From Pseudomonadota bacterium (GTDB taxonomy: Bacteria > Pseudomonadota > Gammaproteobacteria > Xanthomonadales > Xanthomonadaceae), in the NCBI GenBank assembly GCA_023393895.1, contig JAEXBT010000183.1, positions 1 to 9,322 of the forward strand: DNA of 9,322 bases, written 5' to 3'. Of the stretch, positions 1 to 7,909 are shown piece by piece; position 1 is the first letter of the stretch; each line of letters starts with the position of its first letter. Under the pieces are notes generated by a model. The model made no database searches and was not told where the DNA came from. It saw nothing but the letters and a program-made list of their open reading frames with translations. A program made the translations under genes and the position numbers.

Positions 1-1422
1 GACGCGCTGGTCGGCGGGCAGCTTCAGGTATTCCAGCAGCCAGTAACGCTGCAGCTCCCGGTCCATCGCCGGATGGAAGCGACGCTCCATCTGCTTCAGG
101 CTGCCCTCGATGCCCGGCAGGTCGCGCTGCTGGTAGCCAGACTCGCGCTGCGCATCCGGCTTCTGCTTCTCGATGGCGAGGCGGTACAGCGAAGTCGCGG
201 TGTTGCCGAGCGTGCCGCCGGTCTGGCGCATCACCAGGTCACGCTCGCGGGTGGCGCGCGTCTGCGCATTGAGCCGGAGCAACTGGTCATGGGCCGCCAG
301 CGCGGCTTGGCCCTTCGCGCCCTGCCGGCGCAACCAGGCCAGCACCGCGGCCTCCTCGCGCTGCTTGGTCTGGGCGGCACCGATGCGCTTGAAGCCGTCA
401 AGCTGGCCATCGTAGTTCTTCATCACGTTTTCCCAGCCGCGCATCGTGCTGGCGTACTTCACCTCGATGTCTGGATCCTTCTCGCCCGCGGCCTGCACCA
501 TCGCCACCAGCTTCTTGTAGTGCGCCGCGATGGTCGGATAGGCCCACTGCGAGGTGTTGTCGAACTCATCGGCCAGCGCGTAGCGGCTGGTGGAACCCGG
601 ATAGCCGGCCACCATCACGAAGTCTCCCACGCCCAGCGGCTTGTCGGCGATGCGCAGCCAGTGCTTCGGCTGGTAAGGCACGTTGTCCGGACTGTAGGCG
701 GCGGGCTTGCCGTCCTTGCCGACATAGGCGCGGTAGAAGGCGAAGTCACCGGTGTGGCGCGGCCACATCCAGTTGTCGATCTCGCCGCCGTAGTTGCCGA
801 TCGAGGATGGCGGCGCGTAGGTCAGGCGCACATCCTTGATCTCGAGGTTCTTGAACAGCCGATAGGTGTTGCCGCCGAAGAAGCTGTAGAGACGGCAGCG
901 ATAGCCGCCACCGGCCTCGCAGTTCGCGATCAGCTGCTTTTCCAGCGTCTCCACCGCGCGCGTGCGTTCGACCGGCGACGGCGCGGCCGCGATCGCCTGC
1001 CTCACCTGCGCGGTGACATCGGTGATGTCCTCCAACACGTAGACGCGGGCATTGGGACCAGCCGAAAGTTCGTCGCCCGGCGTCGCGGCGTTGAAGCCGG
1101 CCTCGATCAGGTTGCGCTCGGGCGAGGAGTTGAGCTGGATGGCGCCGTAGGCGCAATGGTGGTTGGTCACCACCAGGCCCTTCGGCGACACGAAGCTGGC
1201 GGTGCAGCCGCCGAGTGAGACGACTGCGCCCAGCGGGTCACCGGTCAGATTGGCGAGCTGCTTCGGATCGAGCTTGAGCCCGGCCTTCCGCAGCGACTTC
1301 GAGATCTCCGGCAGCTGCTGTGGCACCCACATGCCTTCGTCAGCGTGCGAAGCGGTGGAGAAACCGAGGGTGGCCACGGCGACAGCCATGGCAAGCGGGG
1401 TGAAACGCGTCGTGGTCTTCAT
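1..1422 (-). CDS. S46 family dipeptidyl-peptidase, N-terminal 474 residues (runs off left edge)
   Basis: Periplasmic serine exopeptidase that removes dipeptides from the N-terminus of oligopeptides. The frame is open from an ATG at 1422 to the window edge: 474 codons of an expected 700 or so. Residues 1–27 are a signal peptide (KTTTR, hydrophobic core, SHA|DEGMW). GGCTASF at 71–77 and TNHHC at 86–90 give the clan PA His (His89). PRHTGDF at 221–227 holds the probable catalytic Asp226. Asn217, Trp218 and Asn332 match, with constant offset, residues I recall binding the substrate amino terminus in the Pseudoxanthomonas enzyme DAP BII. Cys73/Cys90 and Cys168/Cys176 are probable disulfides. The Ser region and the residue separating DPP7 from DPP11 lie outside the window; overall it looks closer to DPP7/DAP BII, which is weak inference. 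Its ribosome site is poor and it follows a paralogue by 29 bases, so coupled expression is likely. Confidence 0.95.
   Translation of the reverse strand, partial: MKTTTRFTPLAMAVAVATLGFSTASHADEGMWVPQQLPEISKSLRKAGLKLDPKQLANLTGDPLGAVVSLGGCTASFVSPKGLVVTNHHCAYGAIQLNSSPERNLIEAGFNAATPGDELSAGPNARVYVLEDITDVTAQVRQAIAAAPSPVERTRAVETLEKQLIANCEAGGGYRCRLYSFFGGNTYRLFKNLEIKDVRLTYAPPSSIGNYGGEIDNWMWPRHTGDFAFYRAYVGKDGKPAAYSPDNVPYQPKHWLRIADKPLGVGDFVMVAGYPGSTSRYALADEFDNTSQWAYPTIAAHYKKLVAMVQAAGEKDPDIEVKYASTMRGWENVMKNYDGQLDGFKRIGAAQTKQREEAAVLAWLRRQGAKGQAALAAHDQLLRLNAQTRATRERDLVMRQTGGTLGNTATSLYRLAIEKQKPDAQRESGYQQRDLPGIEGSLKQMERRFHPAMDRELQRYWLLEYLKLPADQRV
677..702. repeat. 26-base direct repeat, copy 1 (within downstream S46 gene)
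   Basis: These 26 bases are identical to 2881–2906. Both copies encode the [10 protein letters not shown] segment of the two paralogous peptidases. This is conserved coding sequence left from gene duplication, not a mobile repeat. Recombination between the copies would leave an in-frame hybrid gene. Confidence 0.8.
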
Positions 1423-1451
1423 GAGATGAGTCCGTTTGTGGTGCGATTGGT

Positions 1452-3617
1452 TCAGTGCGGCAGCTTCATTTCATCGAGCAGCCAGTGCGCGGGGTAGACC
1501 TTGTCCATCAACCAGCGCACGTAGCGCATGTCGACGTGGATCGCCCGCTTGTAGCGCGGGTCGAACATCCAGCTCGCGCTCACCGCTTCCCAGTTGCTGT
1601 CGAAGTTCAGGCCAATCAGCCGGCCGTGTGCATCCAGCACCGGGGAACCGGAGTTGCCGCCGGTGGTGTCGAGGTTGGTCATGAAGTTGACGGTCTGGGT
1701 GCCCAGGGTGGGATCGCCGGTGCCGCGGAAATCAGCGCGGGCGATGGCGTCGCGCAGTGGCTGGGGGGCATCGAACGGCGCCTGCCCGGTGTGCTTCTCG
1801 ACAATGCCCGCCACCGTGGTCACCGGCAGGTACTCCACGGCATCACGCGGGACGAGCGGGCTGACCTGCCCGTAGCTCACGCGCAGGGTGGAGTTGGCAT
1901 CCGGATGGACCGCCCTGCCCTGCGATGCGCGATAGGCGGTCAGCGCCTTCATGTAGGCCGGACGCAGGCGCAGCAGCTCGCCATCGCGTTGCTTGCCAGC
2001 CTCTTCCATTCGCAGCCATGCCGGCTGCAGCGTGGCCGCTGCCTTCAGCAGCGCGTCATCGCTGGCGGCGAGGGCACCCGCATCCTGCTTGAGCACAGCC
2101 AGCCGCGTGGCTTCATCACCGAGCCGGGTTCCCGCATAAAGCGCCGCCAACCGGTCCTCCAGCCCCGTCGCACTGCTGCCGAACACCGCATCGACCTCGG
2201 CGATCCGCTGATCAGTCGACAGTGCGTAGTACTGGCGCAGCAGGTGTGCGACCAGTGCCTGCTCGACGCCGGCATCGTAGCGACGCGTTACCTGCCGCAA
2301 CTGCGCCTCGATCTGCGCTTCATCGCGCGCCTGGTAGCCGGTCTCGCGCTGGGCATCGGGCTTGCCACGCTCGCGCGCCAGCCGCTGTACGCGGATCGCG
2401 CTGCGCAGCAGTTCGGTGTTGTTGCGCAGCGCGGCCAGCAGCTGGTCGCGTTCGCGCGTGGCCGAAGCGCCACCCAGCACCTGTTCCAGCGCGGCGATGT
2501 CCGCGCGTGACGCGGCGGCATCAGCCTGCGTTGCAAGCCAGGCCAGCATCGCCTGCTCGTCGGCGCGGCGGACGTTGACCGCATCGCTGCGGCGCAGGCC
2601 ATCGAGCTCACCGCGCGCCCGCTTGAGGGTGTTCTTCCAGCTGGCGAGCGTTGAGGCGTACTTCACGGCGGCATCGGCATTGCCCTTGGCCGCGGCCTCG
2701 ACGACATCGATCATGCCACCGAACAGCTGCGCGCGCGCCGGCAGCTGCCATCCCACCTGCTGGTCGAACTCGGACGCCGTGCGATGCCGGAACGTCACGC
2801 CCGGGTAGCCGGCCACCATCGCGAAATCACCGGCCTTGACCGGCGTGGTGGACACGGTCAGGTGCGCGGGCGGCGCATAGGGCACGTTGTCCGGACTGTA
2901 GGCGGCTGGCTTGCCATCGCGGCCGACATAGGCACGGTAGAAGGTGAAGTCGCCGCTGTGGCGTGGCCACATGAAGTTGTCGATCTCGTCGCCGTAGTTG
3001 CCGATCGCCTCCGGTGGCGCATACACCAGCCGGATGTCACGCAGCTCAAGCTGCTTGATCAGGTGGAACTCGCGGCCGTAGTACATGTTGGCGACCGTGC
3101 AGCGATGACCGGGATCACGCTCGCATTCGGCCACCGCCGCCTTGCTGGCGGCATCGATCGCATCGAAATACGCGCGCCCCTGCTTGCCGCGCGCCTCGCC
3201 GAGGATGCGATCGGTGATGGGGTCGAAGGCGGTGGTGACATAGACGCGCGCGGACGGACCGGCGGAAAGTTCCTCTCCGATGTTGGCGGCGATGAAACCA
3301 TCGCGGATCAGGTTGCGCTCCGGCGTGGTGTTGAGCTGGATCGCGCCGAACGCGCAGTGGTGGTTGGTGACCACCAGGCCCTGCGGCGAGACGAAGCTCG
3401 CGGTGCAGCCGCCCAGCGAGATCACCGCGTTCATCGGATGGCGGGTCAGGTCCGACAGGGCGGCGGGATCGCCCTTGAAGCCGGCCGCGCGCAGTTGTTT
3501 CGCCAGCTGCGGCAGCTGCGAGGGCATCCACATCCCCTCGTCAGCGCGGGCATGGCTGGTGACCAGCAGCCCGCCCAGCATCGCCAGCCCGGTCATGGCC
3601 CGGATCGCCTTGCCCAT
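1452..3617 (-). CDS. S46 family dipeptidyl-peptidase, DPP11-like (Ser at the specificity position)
   Basis: Complete 721-residue periplasmic serine dipeptidyl-peptidase. I start it at 3617 rather than the in-frame ATG at 3647: a purine-rich site (GGGAGAGAGGG) sits directly before it, and the protein then opens with a clean signal peptide ending HARA|DEGMW near residue 25. TNHHC places His87, PRHSGDF gives Asp223, and [10 protein letters not shown] gives nucleophile Ser656, the full S46 triad in family spacing. Eighteen residues after the nucleophile, in NFDSNWE, is Ser674. This corresponds to position 673 of the Porphyromonas enzymes, where Gly marks DPP7 and Arg or Ser marks DPP11, so preference for Asp/Glu at P1 is inferred. 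Asn214, Phe215, Asn329 and Asp673 line the predicted amino-terminus pocket; Phe215 replaces the Trp of the downstream paralogue. A helical, charged middle (about 330–560) is the S46 cap domain. First gene of a two-gene operon, divergent from tdh. Confidence 0.95.
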   Translation of the reverse strand: MGKAIRAMTGLAMLGGLLVTSHARADEGMWMPSQLPQLAKQLRAAGFKGDPAALSDLTRHPMNAVISLGGCTASFVSPQGLVVTNHHCAFGAIQLNTTPERNLIRDGFIAANIGEELSAGPSARVYVTTAFDPITDRILGEARGKQGRAYFDAIDAASKAAVAECERDPGHRCTVANMYYGREFHLIKQLELRDIRLVYAPPEAIGNYGDEIDNFMWPRHSGDFTFYRAYVGRDGKPAAYSPDNVPYAPPAHLTVSTTPVKAGDFAMVAGYPGVTFRHRTASEFDQQVGWQLPARAQLFGGMIDVVEAAAKGNADAAVKYASTLASWKNTLKRARGELDGLRRSDAVNVRRADEQAMLAWLATQADAAASRADIAALEQVLGGASATRERDQLLAALRNNTELLRSAIRVQRLARERGKPDAQRETGYQARDEAQIEAQLRQVTRRYDAGVEQALVAHLLRQYYALSTDQRIAEVDAVFGSSATGLEDRLAALYAGTRLGDEATRLAVLKQDAGALAASDDALLKAAATLQPAWLRMEEAGKQRDGELLRLRPAYMKALTAYRASQGRAVHPDANSTLRVSYGQVSPLVPRDAVEYLPVTTVAGIVEKHTGQAPFDAPQPLRDAIARADFRGTGDPTLGTQTVNFMTNLDTTGGNSGSPVLDAHGRLIGLNFDSNWEAVSASWMFDPRYKRAIHVDMRYVRWLMDKVYPAHWLLDEMKLPH
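2881..2906. repeat. 26-base direct repeat, copy 2 (within upstream S46 gene)
   Basis: Second copy of the 26-base identity at 677–702, in the homologous position of the upstream S46 gene. It is one of several short near-identical stretches between the two genes. Confidence 0.8.
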
Positions 3618-3645
3618 CCCTCTCTCCCGATATGCGAATCCACCC

Positions 3646-3651
3646 ATTATC
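3646..3651 (-). promoter_or_regulatory. Probable -10 element for the S46 peptidase operon
   Basis: The minus strand reads GATAAT, five of six matches to the sigma-70 -10 consensus, with its downstream edge 28 bases before the start codon at 3617. Transcription would begin near 3640, leaving a short leader that contains the ribosome site. No good -35 is seen at the usual distance, so this is tentative. Confidence 0.4.
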
Positions 3652-3698
3652 CCGGGTGCGCGTGGCGTGGCATGTGCAGGCCGTCATGGTCGGCGCGG

Positions 3699-3704
3699 TA
3701 AAAT
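3699..3704 (+). promoter_or_regulatory. Probable -10 element for tdh–kbl
   Basis: TAAAAT, five of six matches to the -10 consensus, lies 29 bases before the tdh start within the 116-base divergent spacer (3618–3733). The -35 region is poor. The two candidate -10 boxes point outward and are about 47 bases apart, so a regulator bound between them could affect both operons. No clear operator palindrome is seen. Confidence 0.35.
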
Positions 3705-3733
3705 GTCCTATTGCATCGCACAATGGAAGCAGG

Positions 3734-4771
3734 ATGACGCAGCAGACGATGAAGGCGCTGGTGAAGCGCGAGGCCGGCAAGGGCATCTGGATGGAGCAGG
3801 TGCCGGTGCCGGTAGCCGGAGCGAACGAGGTCCTGATCCGGCTGGAGAAGACCGCGATCTGCGGCACCGACCTGCACATCTACCTGTGGGACGACTGGAG
3901 CCAGCGCACGATCCAGCCCGGGCTGGTCATCGGCCATGAGTTCGTCGGCCGCATCGCCGCGCTCGGACCGGGCGTCACCGGGTACCAGGTCGGCCAGCGG
4001 GTCAGCGCCGAGGGCCACATCGTCTGCGGCCATTGCCGCAACTGCCGCGCCGGCAAGCAGCACCTCTGCCCGAACACGGTGGGCATCGGCGTGAACCGTG
4101 ATGGTGCATTCGCCGAATACATCGTGATGCCCGCCACCAACCTGTGGCCGATCCCCGACTCGATCCCGAGCGAACTGGCCGCGTTCTTCGACCCGTACGG
4201 CAACGCCGCGCATTGCGCGCTTGAATTCGACGTGGTCGGCGAGGACGTGCTGATCACCGGCGCGGGCCCGATCGGGATCATCGCCGCCGGCATCTGCAAG
4301 CACATCGGCGCGCGCAACGTGGTCGTCACCGACGTCAACGACTATCGCCTGAAGCTCGCCGCCGACATGGGCGCGACTCGCGTGGTCAACGTGACCAACA
4401 CCAAGCTCAAGGACGTGATGGCCGATCTGCACATGGAGGGCTTCGATGTCGGGCTGGAGATGAGCGGCAATCCGCGCGCGTTCGGCGACATGCTCGATTG
4501 CATGTACCACGGCGGCAAGATCGCGATGCTCGGCATCATGCCCAACGGTGCCGGCATCGACTGGGACAAGGTCATCTTCAAGGGCCTGACGCTGCACGGC
4601 ATCTACGGCCGGCGGATGTACGAGACCTGGTACAAGATGACCCAGCTGGTGCAGTCCGGTTTTCCGCTCGGCAAGGTGCTGACCCACCAGCTGCCGATCG
4701 ACGATTTCCAGAAGGGCTTCGAGCTGATGGAATCAGGCCGCTCCGGCAAGGTCGTCTTGAGCTGGAATTGA
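3734..4771 (+). CDS. tdh: L-threonine 3-dehydrogenase
   Basis: Cytosolic zinc medium-chain dehydrogenase that oxidises L-threonine with NAD+ to 2-amino-3-ketobutyrate, the substrate of the next gene. GGAAG at 3725–3729 supports the ATG at 3734 (345 residues). The ATG at 3749 (MKALVKRE) gives 340 residues, the family's usual length, but has a weaker ribosome site. Counting from that Met, every landmark matches E. coli Tdh numbering: catalytic zinc Cys38 in CGTD, His63-Glu64 in GHE, structural zinc Cys93, 96, 99 and 107, and His90, which modulates substrate choice in E. coli. GAGPIGI at 171–177 is the Rossmann loop and Asp195 in TDVN is placed to bind the NAD ribose. The C-terminal [10 protein letters not shown] and SGKVVLSW segments are typical. 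First gene of a pair with kbl, 72 bases upstream of it; this order is the reverse of the E. coli kbl–tdh operon. Confidence 0.97.
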   Translation: MTQQTMKALVKREAGKGIWMEQVPVPVAGANEVLIRLEKTAICGTDLHIYLWDDWSQRTIQPGLVIGHEFVGRIAALGPGVTGYQVGQRVSAEGHIVCGHCRNCRAGKQHLCPNTVGIGVNRDGAFAEYIVMPATNLWPIPDSIPSELAAFFDPYGNAAHCALEFDVVGEDVLITGAGPIGIIAAGICKHIGARNVVVTDVNDYRLKLAADMGATRVVNVTNTKLKDVMADLHMEGFDVGLEMSGNPRAFGDMLDCMYHGGKIAMLGIMPNGAGIDWDKVIFKGLTLHGIYGRRMYETWYKMTQLVQSGFPLGKVLTHQLPIDDFQKGFELMESGRSGKVVLSWN

Positions 4772-4806
4772 GCGTGCGCGGACGGTCCGCGGGTGCCTGA
4801 GCACGC
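4772..4806 (+). other. Nested inverted repeat in the tdh–kbl spacer
   Basis: Starting on the base after the tdh stop, GCGTGC (4772–4777) pairs with GCACGC (4801–4806). Inside, CGCGGA (4777–4782) pairs with TCCGCG (4786–4791) around a CGG loop. The two stems share base 4777, so one pair must open if both form. There is no T tract, so it is unlikely to terminate transcription. It may protect the tdh message or tune translation of kbl, whose GAGG ribosome site begins 25 bases further on at 4831. Confidence 0.5.
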
Positions 4807-4843
4807 CCGGACGCCGCTGGATACAAACACGAGGCCCCATGAC

Positions 4844-6037
4844 ATGTCCCAGACCCAACGCTACAGCGAAACCCTCGCCGAGATCCGCGAAGCCGGCCTG
4901 TTCAAGTCCGAGCGCATCATCACCTCCCCGCAGTCGGCCGAGATCGAGCTCGCCGATGGCCGCAAGGTGCTGAACTTCTGCGCCAACAATTACCTCGGCC
5001 TGGCCGACCATCCCGAGGTGATCGCAGCGGCGAAGAGCGCGCTGGACACGCACGGCTTCGGCATGGCCTCGGTGCGCTTCATCTGTGGCACCCAGGACCT
5101 GCACAAGGAACTGGAAGCGAAGATCGCAGAATTCTTCGGCACCGAGGATACGATCCTCTACGCCGCCTGCTTCGATGCCAATGGTGGCCTGTTCGAGCCG
5201 TTGCTGGACGAGAACGACGCGATCATCTCCGACGCGCTCAACCACGCCTCGATCATCGATGGCGTGCGCCTGTGCAAGGCGAAACGCTACCGCTACGCCA
5301 ACTGCGATATGGCCGACCTCGAGGCCCAGTTGAAGCAGGCCAGGGCCGATGGCGCACGCACGCTGATGATCACCACCGACGGCGTGTTCTCGATGGACGG
5401 CTTCATCGCGCCGCTCGACGAAATCGCTGCACTCGCGGAAAAGTACGGCGCGCTGGTGCACATCGACGAATGCCACGCCACCGGCTTCCTGGGCGCCACC
5501 GGCCGCGGCAGCGCCGAGGTCAAGGGCGTGATGGACCGCATCGACATCTTCACCGGCACGCTCGGCAAGGCAATGGGGGGCGCGCTCGGCGGCTTCACCA
5601 CCGGCAAGCGCGAAGTCATCGAGCTGCTGCGTCAGCGCTCACGTCCGTACCTGTTCTCGAATTCGTTGCCGCCGCACGTGGTCGCCGCCGGCACCAAGGC
5701 TTTCGAAATGCTGTCCGCCGCCGGACACCTTCGCGAACAACTGGCGGCGAACACCGCCCATTTCCGCGAACACATGACCGCCGCCGGCTTCGACATCAAG
5801 CCGGGCGTGCATCCCATCGCACCCGTCATGCTGTACGACGCGCCGCTGGCGCAGAAGTTCGCCGAGCGCCTGCTCGAGGAAGGCATCTACGCGATCGGAT
5901 TCTTCTTCCCGGTGGTGCCGAAGGGACAAGCCCGCATCCGCACGCAGATGAGCGCGGCACACACGCGCGCGCATCTGGATCGCGCCATCAATGCCTTTAC
6001 CCGGATTGGCCGGGAGCTGGGCGTACTGAAGGGCTGA
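4844..6037 (+). CDS. kbl: 2-amino-3-ketobutyrate CoA ligase (glycine C-acetyltransferase)
   Basis: PLP-dependent alpha-oxoamine synthase that splits 2-amino-3-ketobutyrate with CoA into glycine and acetyl-CoA, completing the threonine route begun by tdh. The ATG at 4844 follows GAGG at 4831–4834 by nine bases and gives 397 residues, against 398 in E. coli. The open frame extends to 4793 but that stretch looks untranslated. Motifs in order: [13 protein letters not shown] (45–57), [13 protein letters not shown] (71–83), NHAS with His134 stacking on PLP, Ser183 in FSMDG, Asp208 and His211 in IDECHATG, and the Schiff-base Lys242 in [10 protein letters not shown]. These sit a constant two residues before the E. 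coli numbering (Lys244). The C-terminal [13 protein letters not shown] and [12 protein letters not shown] blocks are complete. No defect is seen. Confidence 0.97.
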   Translation: MSQTQRYSETLAEIREAGLFKSERIITSPQSAEIELADGRKVLNFCANNYLGLADHPEVIAAAKSALDTHGFGMASVRFICGTQDLHKELEAKIAEFFGTEDTILYAACFDANGGLFEPLLDENDAIISDALNHASIIDGVRLCKAKRYRYANCDMADLEAQLKQARADGARTLMITTDGVFSMDGFIAPLDEIAALAEKYGALVHIDECHATGFLGATGRGSAEVKGVMDRIDIFTGTLGKAMGGALGGFTTGKREVIELLRQRSRPYLFSNSLPPHVVAAGTKAFEMLSAAGHLREQLAANTAHFREHMTAAGFDIKPGVHPIAPVMLYDAPLAQKFAERLLEEGIYAIGFFFPVVPKGQARIRTQMSAAHTRAHLDRAINAFTRIGRELGVLKG

Positions 6038-6040
6038 GGC

Positions 6041-6065
6041 GGGCCGCGCGACACTCCGCGCGCCC
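6041..6065. terminator. GC-rich hairpin between convergent kbl and the 160-residue gene
   Basis: GGGCcGCGCG (6041–6050) pairs with CGCGCGCCC (6057–6065) around ACACTC, with one bulged base. It lies in the 34-base gap between two convergent stop codons, where a terminator is expected. It lacks a T tract on either strand, so if it works it is a weak or bidirectional pause site. Confidence 0.35.
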
Positions 6066-6071
6066 TCGGTC

Positions 6072-6554
6072 CTACTGACTGCTGTCGGGCTGCGTCGTCG
6101 GTGCCGGTGCGGCTTGCACGGGACGCGCCGGCACGACGCGGACGCCACGCGCCTTCATCCATGCGTCGAATTCGTCGGCGGTCATGCGCTTGCCGTCCTG
6201 GGTCATGTTGAACCGCCACGGCGTGTTGTCCCACTGGGTCTGGGGCTTGTAGGCAGCCGGATCATTGGGGTTGACCGGGCTCGGCGCCGGGATCACGCCC
6301 GCGAAGCTGCGGCAGGCCTCGATCTTCATCCTGAGCAGGACCATGTCGGCGGAGATGGCCTGGTCGTATGCGCGCGACAGCACGCCGGTGGGCGCGCCGA
6401 GATCCGAGCGCACCGCCACCAGTTCCTGCGACAGAGGCTGCAGCCCATGCTGTGACGCCGGCAGGACCTGCGGAACGCCCGTGCAGTTCGGGGCTTGGGC
6501 GTGCGCCCAGCCGGCGGCAAGCACAAAGGGAAGCAACAGCAGGCGTCGGGACAT
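6072..6554 (-). CDS. Exported protein of unknown function with an EF-hand-like tail motif
   Basis: I do not recognise a named family. The start at 6554 is chosen because CCGGAG precedes it by seven bases and because it opens with a signal peptide (MSRRLLLL, cleavage after AHA near residue 19); upstream in-frame starts at 6572 and 6683 would bury that signal. The 141-residue mature protein has Cys24 and Cys81, possibly a disulfide, and an amphipathic helical region at about 40–85. A Pro/Asn-rich linker follows (86–112). Then comes NMTQDGKRMTADEFDAWM (116–133), which resembles an EF-hand loop but carries one extra residue and lacks Asp at positions 1 and 3. The tail (143–160) is rich in Pro, Ala and Gln, like a disordered end. 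I recall similar tails in other xanthomonad exported proteins, but cannot confirm it. Expected in the periplasm or outside the cell. It lies downstream of the ompA-type terminator, so it needs its own promoter. Confidence 0.8.
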   Translation of the reverse strand: MSRRLLLLPFVLAAGWAHAQAPNCTGVPQVLPASQHGLQPLSQELVAVRSDLGAPTGVLSRAYDQAISADMVLLRMKIEACRSFAGVIPAPSPVNPNDPAAYKPQTQWDNTPWRFNMTQDGKRMTADEFDAWMKARGVRVVPARPVQAAPAPTTQPDSSQ

Positions 6555-6600
6555 TCTGGCTCCGGATTGCATCGGCGTCAGGCGGATGCGTGACCCCGCC

Positions 6601-6629
6601 AATGTAGGCGAAAAGGCGACGGCTTGAAA
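6601..6629 (-). promoter_or_regulatory. Candidate promoter of the 160-residue exported protein gene
   Basis: On the minus strand TTTCAA (6629–6624) and TACATT (6606–6601) are spaced by exactly 17 bases. The -10 matches four of six consensus bases and the -35 three of six. It lies between the upstream terminator and the gene, where a promoter is required, and predicts a leader of about 40 bases. Confidence 0.4.
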
Positions 6630-6681
6630 CCCCGGGACGCAACGCGTCTCGTCCGCAGCACCGTCTGGAGAAATGCGCCGC

Positions 6682-6712
6682 AAAAAAAGAAACCCGGCCG
6701 AAGCCGGGTTTC
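6682..6712 (-). terminator. Intrinsic terminator of the OmpA-family gene
   Basis: On the minus strand a perfect 10-base-pair stem (GAAACCCGGC with GCCGGGTTTC) is closed by a TTCG loop on a C–G pair, the very stable UUCG tetraloop. It is followed at once by seven T residues. It begins 26 bases after the OmpA stop codon. This is a strong rho-independent terminator and isolates the next gene from OmpA transcription. Confidence 0.93.
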
Positions 6713-6738
6713 CCTTGTCTCGCGAGTGACCGCCAGAA

Positions 6739-7848
6739 TCAGTTCTGGACGTTCAGCTCGGTGCGACGGTTGGTCTCGTTGCGGCACTCCGGCGAGGTCT
6801 GCGGAGTGTTGACCAGCGGACGGCTCTCGCCGTAGCCAACCGGGCCCGACAGGCGACCGGCATCGATGCCGTTCGAGGTCAGGTAGTTGTACACGGCGCG
6901 CGCACGACGCTCCGACAGGGCCTGGTTGTAGGCGTCCGAACCGCAGAGGTCGGTGTGGCCAGCCACTTCGGCGCGGATGTCGGGGTAACGCTTCAGGATC
7001 TCGATGCCTTCGTTCAGGATGGCGATCGCGTCCGGACGCAGGTTCGACTTGTCGAAGTCGAAGTTCACGCCCTTCAGGTCGAAGGTGACCGGAACCGGGC
7101 AGCCATCCGGACCGATGGTCTGGCCAGGCTGCGAGTTCGGGCAACGGTCGTTGCAGTCGTTGACGCCGTCACCGTCGCTGTCCATGTCGGCGCAGTTCGG
7201 GGGGGCCGGGGCCGGCACGACCGGGGCCATCGGCTCCGGGCCAAGCGCCACGGTCAGGCCCACCGAGGCCAGCAGGTCGACGAACAGGTCTTCCTGGGCG
7301 TCAGCGGCGCGGAACTGCACGTCGTCGAAGTCGGCGCGCGCAGCCAGTTCGGTGCGCAGGTCGACGCGGCCGAAGTCAGCCTGCAGGCCGACGCCAACCT
7401 TGGCGGCGAGGTTGTTGTCTTCGTGCTGGGCCGGGCAATCAACCTGGTAGGGCTGGCCGGAGTTCGGGCCACAGATCGCAGCGGCTTCTTCCTCATGGCG
7501 CTGCATGCCGACACCGAACATCAGGTACGGCCACCACTTGCGGTCCGCGTTGCGGAAGTGGTAACGCGCATCGACCGAAGCGCCGTACTGGCTCCACCAC
7601 AGGTTCGGGTTGGCCGACTTTTCCGGGTTCTGGTAGTTCAGCTCCAGATCCACCGACCAGTTCGGGGTCCAGAACTTGCCGAAGCCGAGGGTGCCGAAAA
7701 CGGCATCTTCAGTGCCGCGATCCTTATCCTGGAAGTTCACGCCGGTCGAGGCGGAAACGTACCAGCGGTCATCGAACTCCTGGGCGACGGCGGAATGCGC
7801 AACGCCCATGCCGCACAACAACGCGGCGCAGAGGAGTTTCTTGTTCAT
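6739..7848 (-). CDS. OmpA-family outer-membrane protein with TSP3 linker
   Basis: Outer-membrane beta-barrel protein whose periplasmic domain anchors to peptidoglycan. The start at 7848 follows a perfect AAGGAG by six bases. Residues 1–22 are a signal peptide (AVA|QEFDD). Residues 24–203 form an OmpA-like barrel with alternating aromatic strands. A Pro-rich hinge (204–217) is followed by a calcium-binding thrombospondin type 3 repeat, DMDSDGDGVNDCNDRCP (221–237). The OmpA C-terminal domain spans about 256–369, with NFDFDKSNLRP (262–272), GHTD (297–300) and LSERRARAV (311–319). Asp300 and Arg315 are the expected diaminopimelate ligands. The mature protein has eight Cys (126, 138, 219, 232, 236, 250, 302, 355), an even number consistent with four disulfides. 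It is monocistronic, with its own terminator and a long leader, and is likely highly expressed given the strong ribosome site. Homologues are called OmpA or OprF-like. Confidence 0.95.
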   Translation of the reverse strand: MNKKLLCAALLCGMGVAHSAVAQEFDDRWYVSASTGVNFQDKDRGTEDAVFGTLGFGKFWTPNWSVDLELNYQNPEKSANPNLWWSQYGASVDARYHFRNADRKWWPYLMFGVGMQRHEEEAAAICGPNSGQPYQVDCPAQHEDNNLAAKVGVGLQADFGRVDLRTELAARADFDDVQFRAADAQEDLFVDLLASVGLTVALGPEPMAPVVPAPAPPNCADMDSDGDGVNDCNDRCPNSQPGQTIGPDGCPVPVTFDLKGVNFDFDKSNLRPDAIAILNEGIEILKRYPDIRAEVAGHTDLCGSDAYNQALSERRARAVYNYLTSNGIDAGRLSGPVGYGESRPLVNTPQTSPECRNETNRRTELNVQN

Positions 7849-7909
7849 GTCGAGCTCCTTCGATCAAAGGTCAAACGGGATGGGTAAAACAATGCAACGA
7901 AAATCTTAT

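Noticed and set aside
73..1218. Long plus-strand open frame (381 codons) over the left-edge peptidase
   Set aside because: It is antisense to a clearly recognisable S46 gene, its product is low-complexity Ala/Arg/Leu/Val, and such frames are expected opposite GC-rich coding sequence.
1455..3701. Plus-strand open frames of 351 and 305 codons opposite the complete S46 gene
   Set aside because: Their products mirror the codon bias of the S46 gene, with no recognisable domains or ribosome sites.
3632..3733. Upstream in-frame extension of tdh to 3632
   Set aside because: It would add 34 residues with no family counterpart and run through the promoter; the ribosome site supports 3734.
3647..4687. 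346-codon minus-strand frame opposite tdh, and a 247-codon frame (4733–5476) opposite kbl
   Set aside because: Both are His/Val/Ala-rich shadows of well-conserved enzymes and have no independent support.
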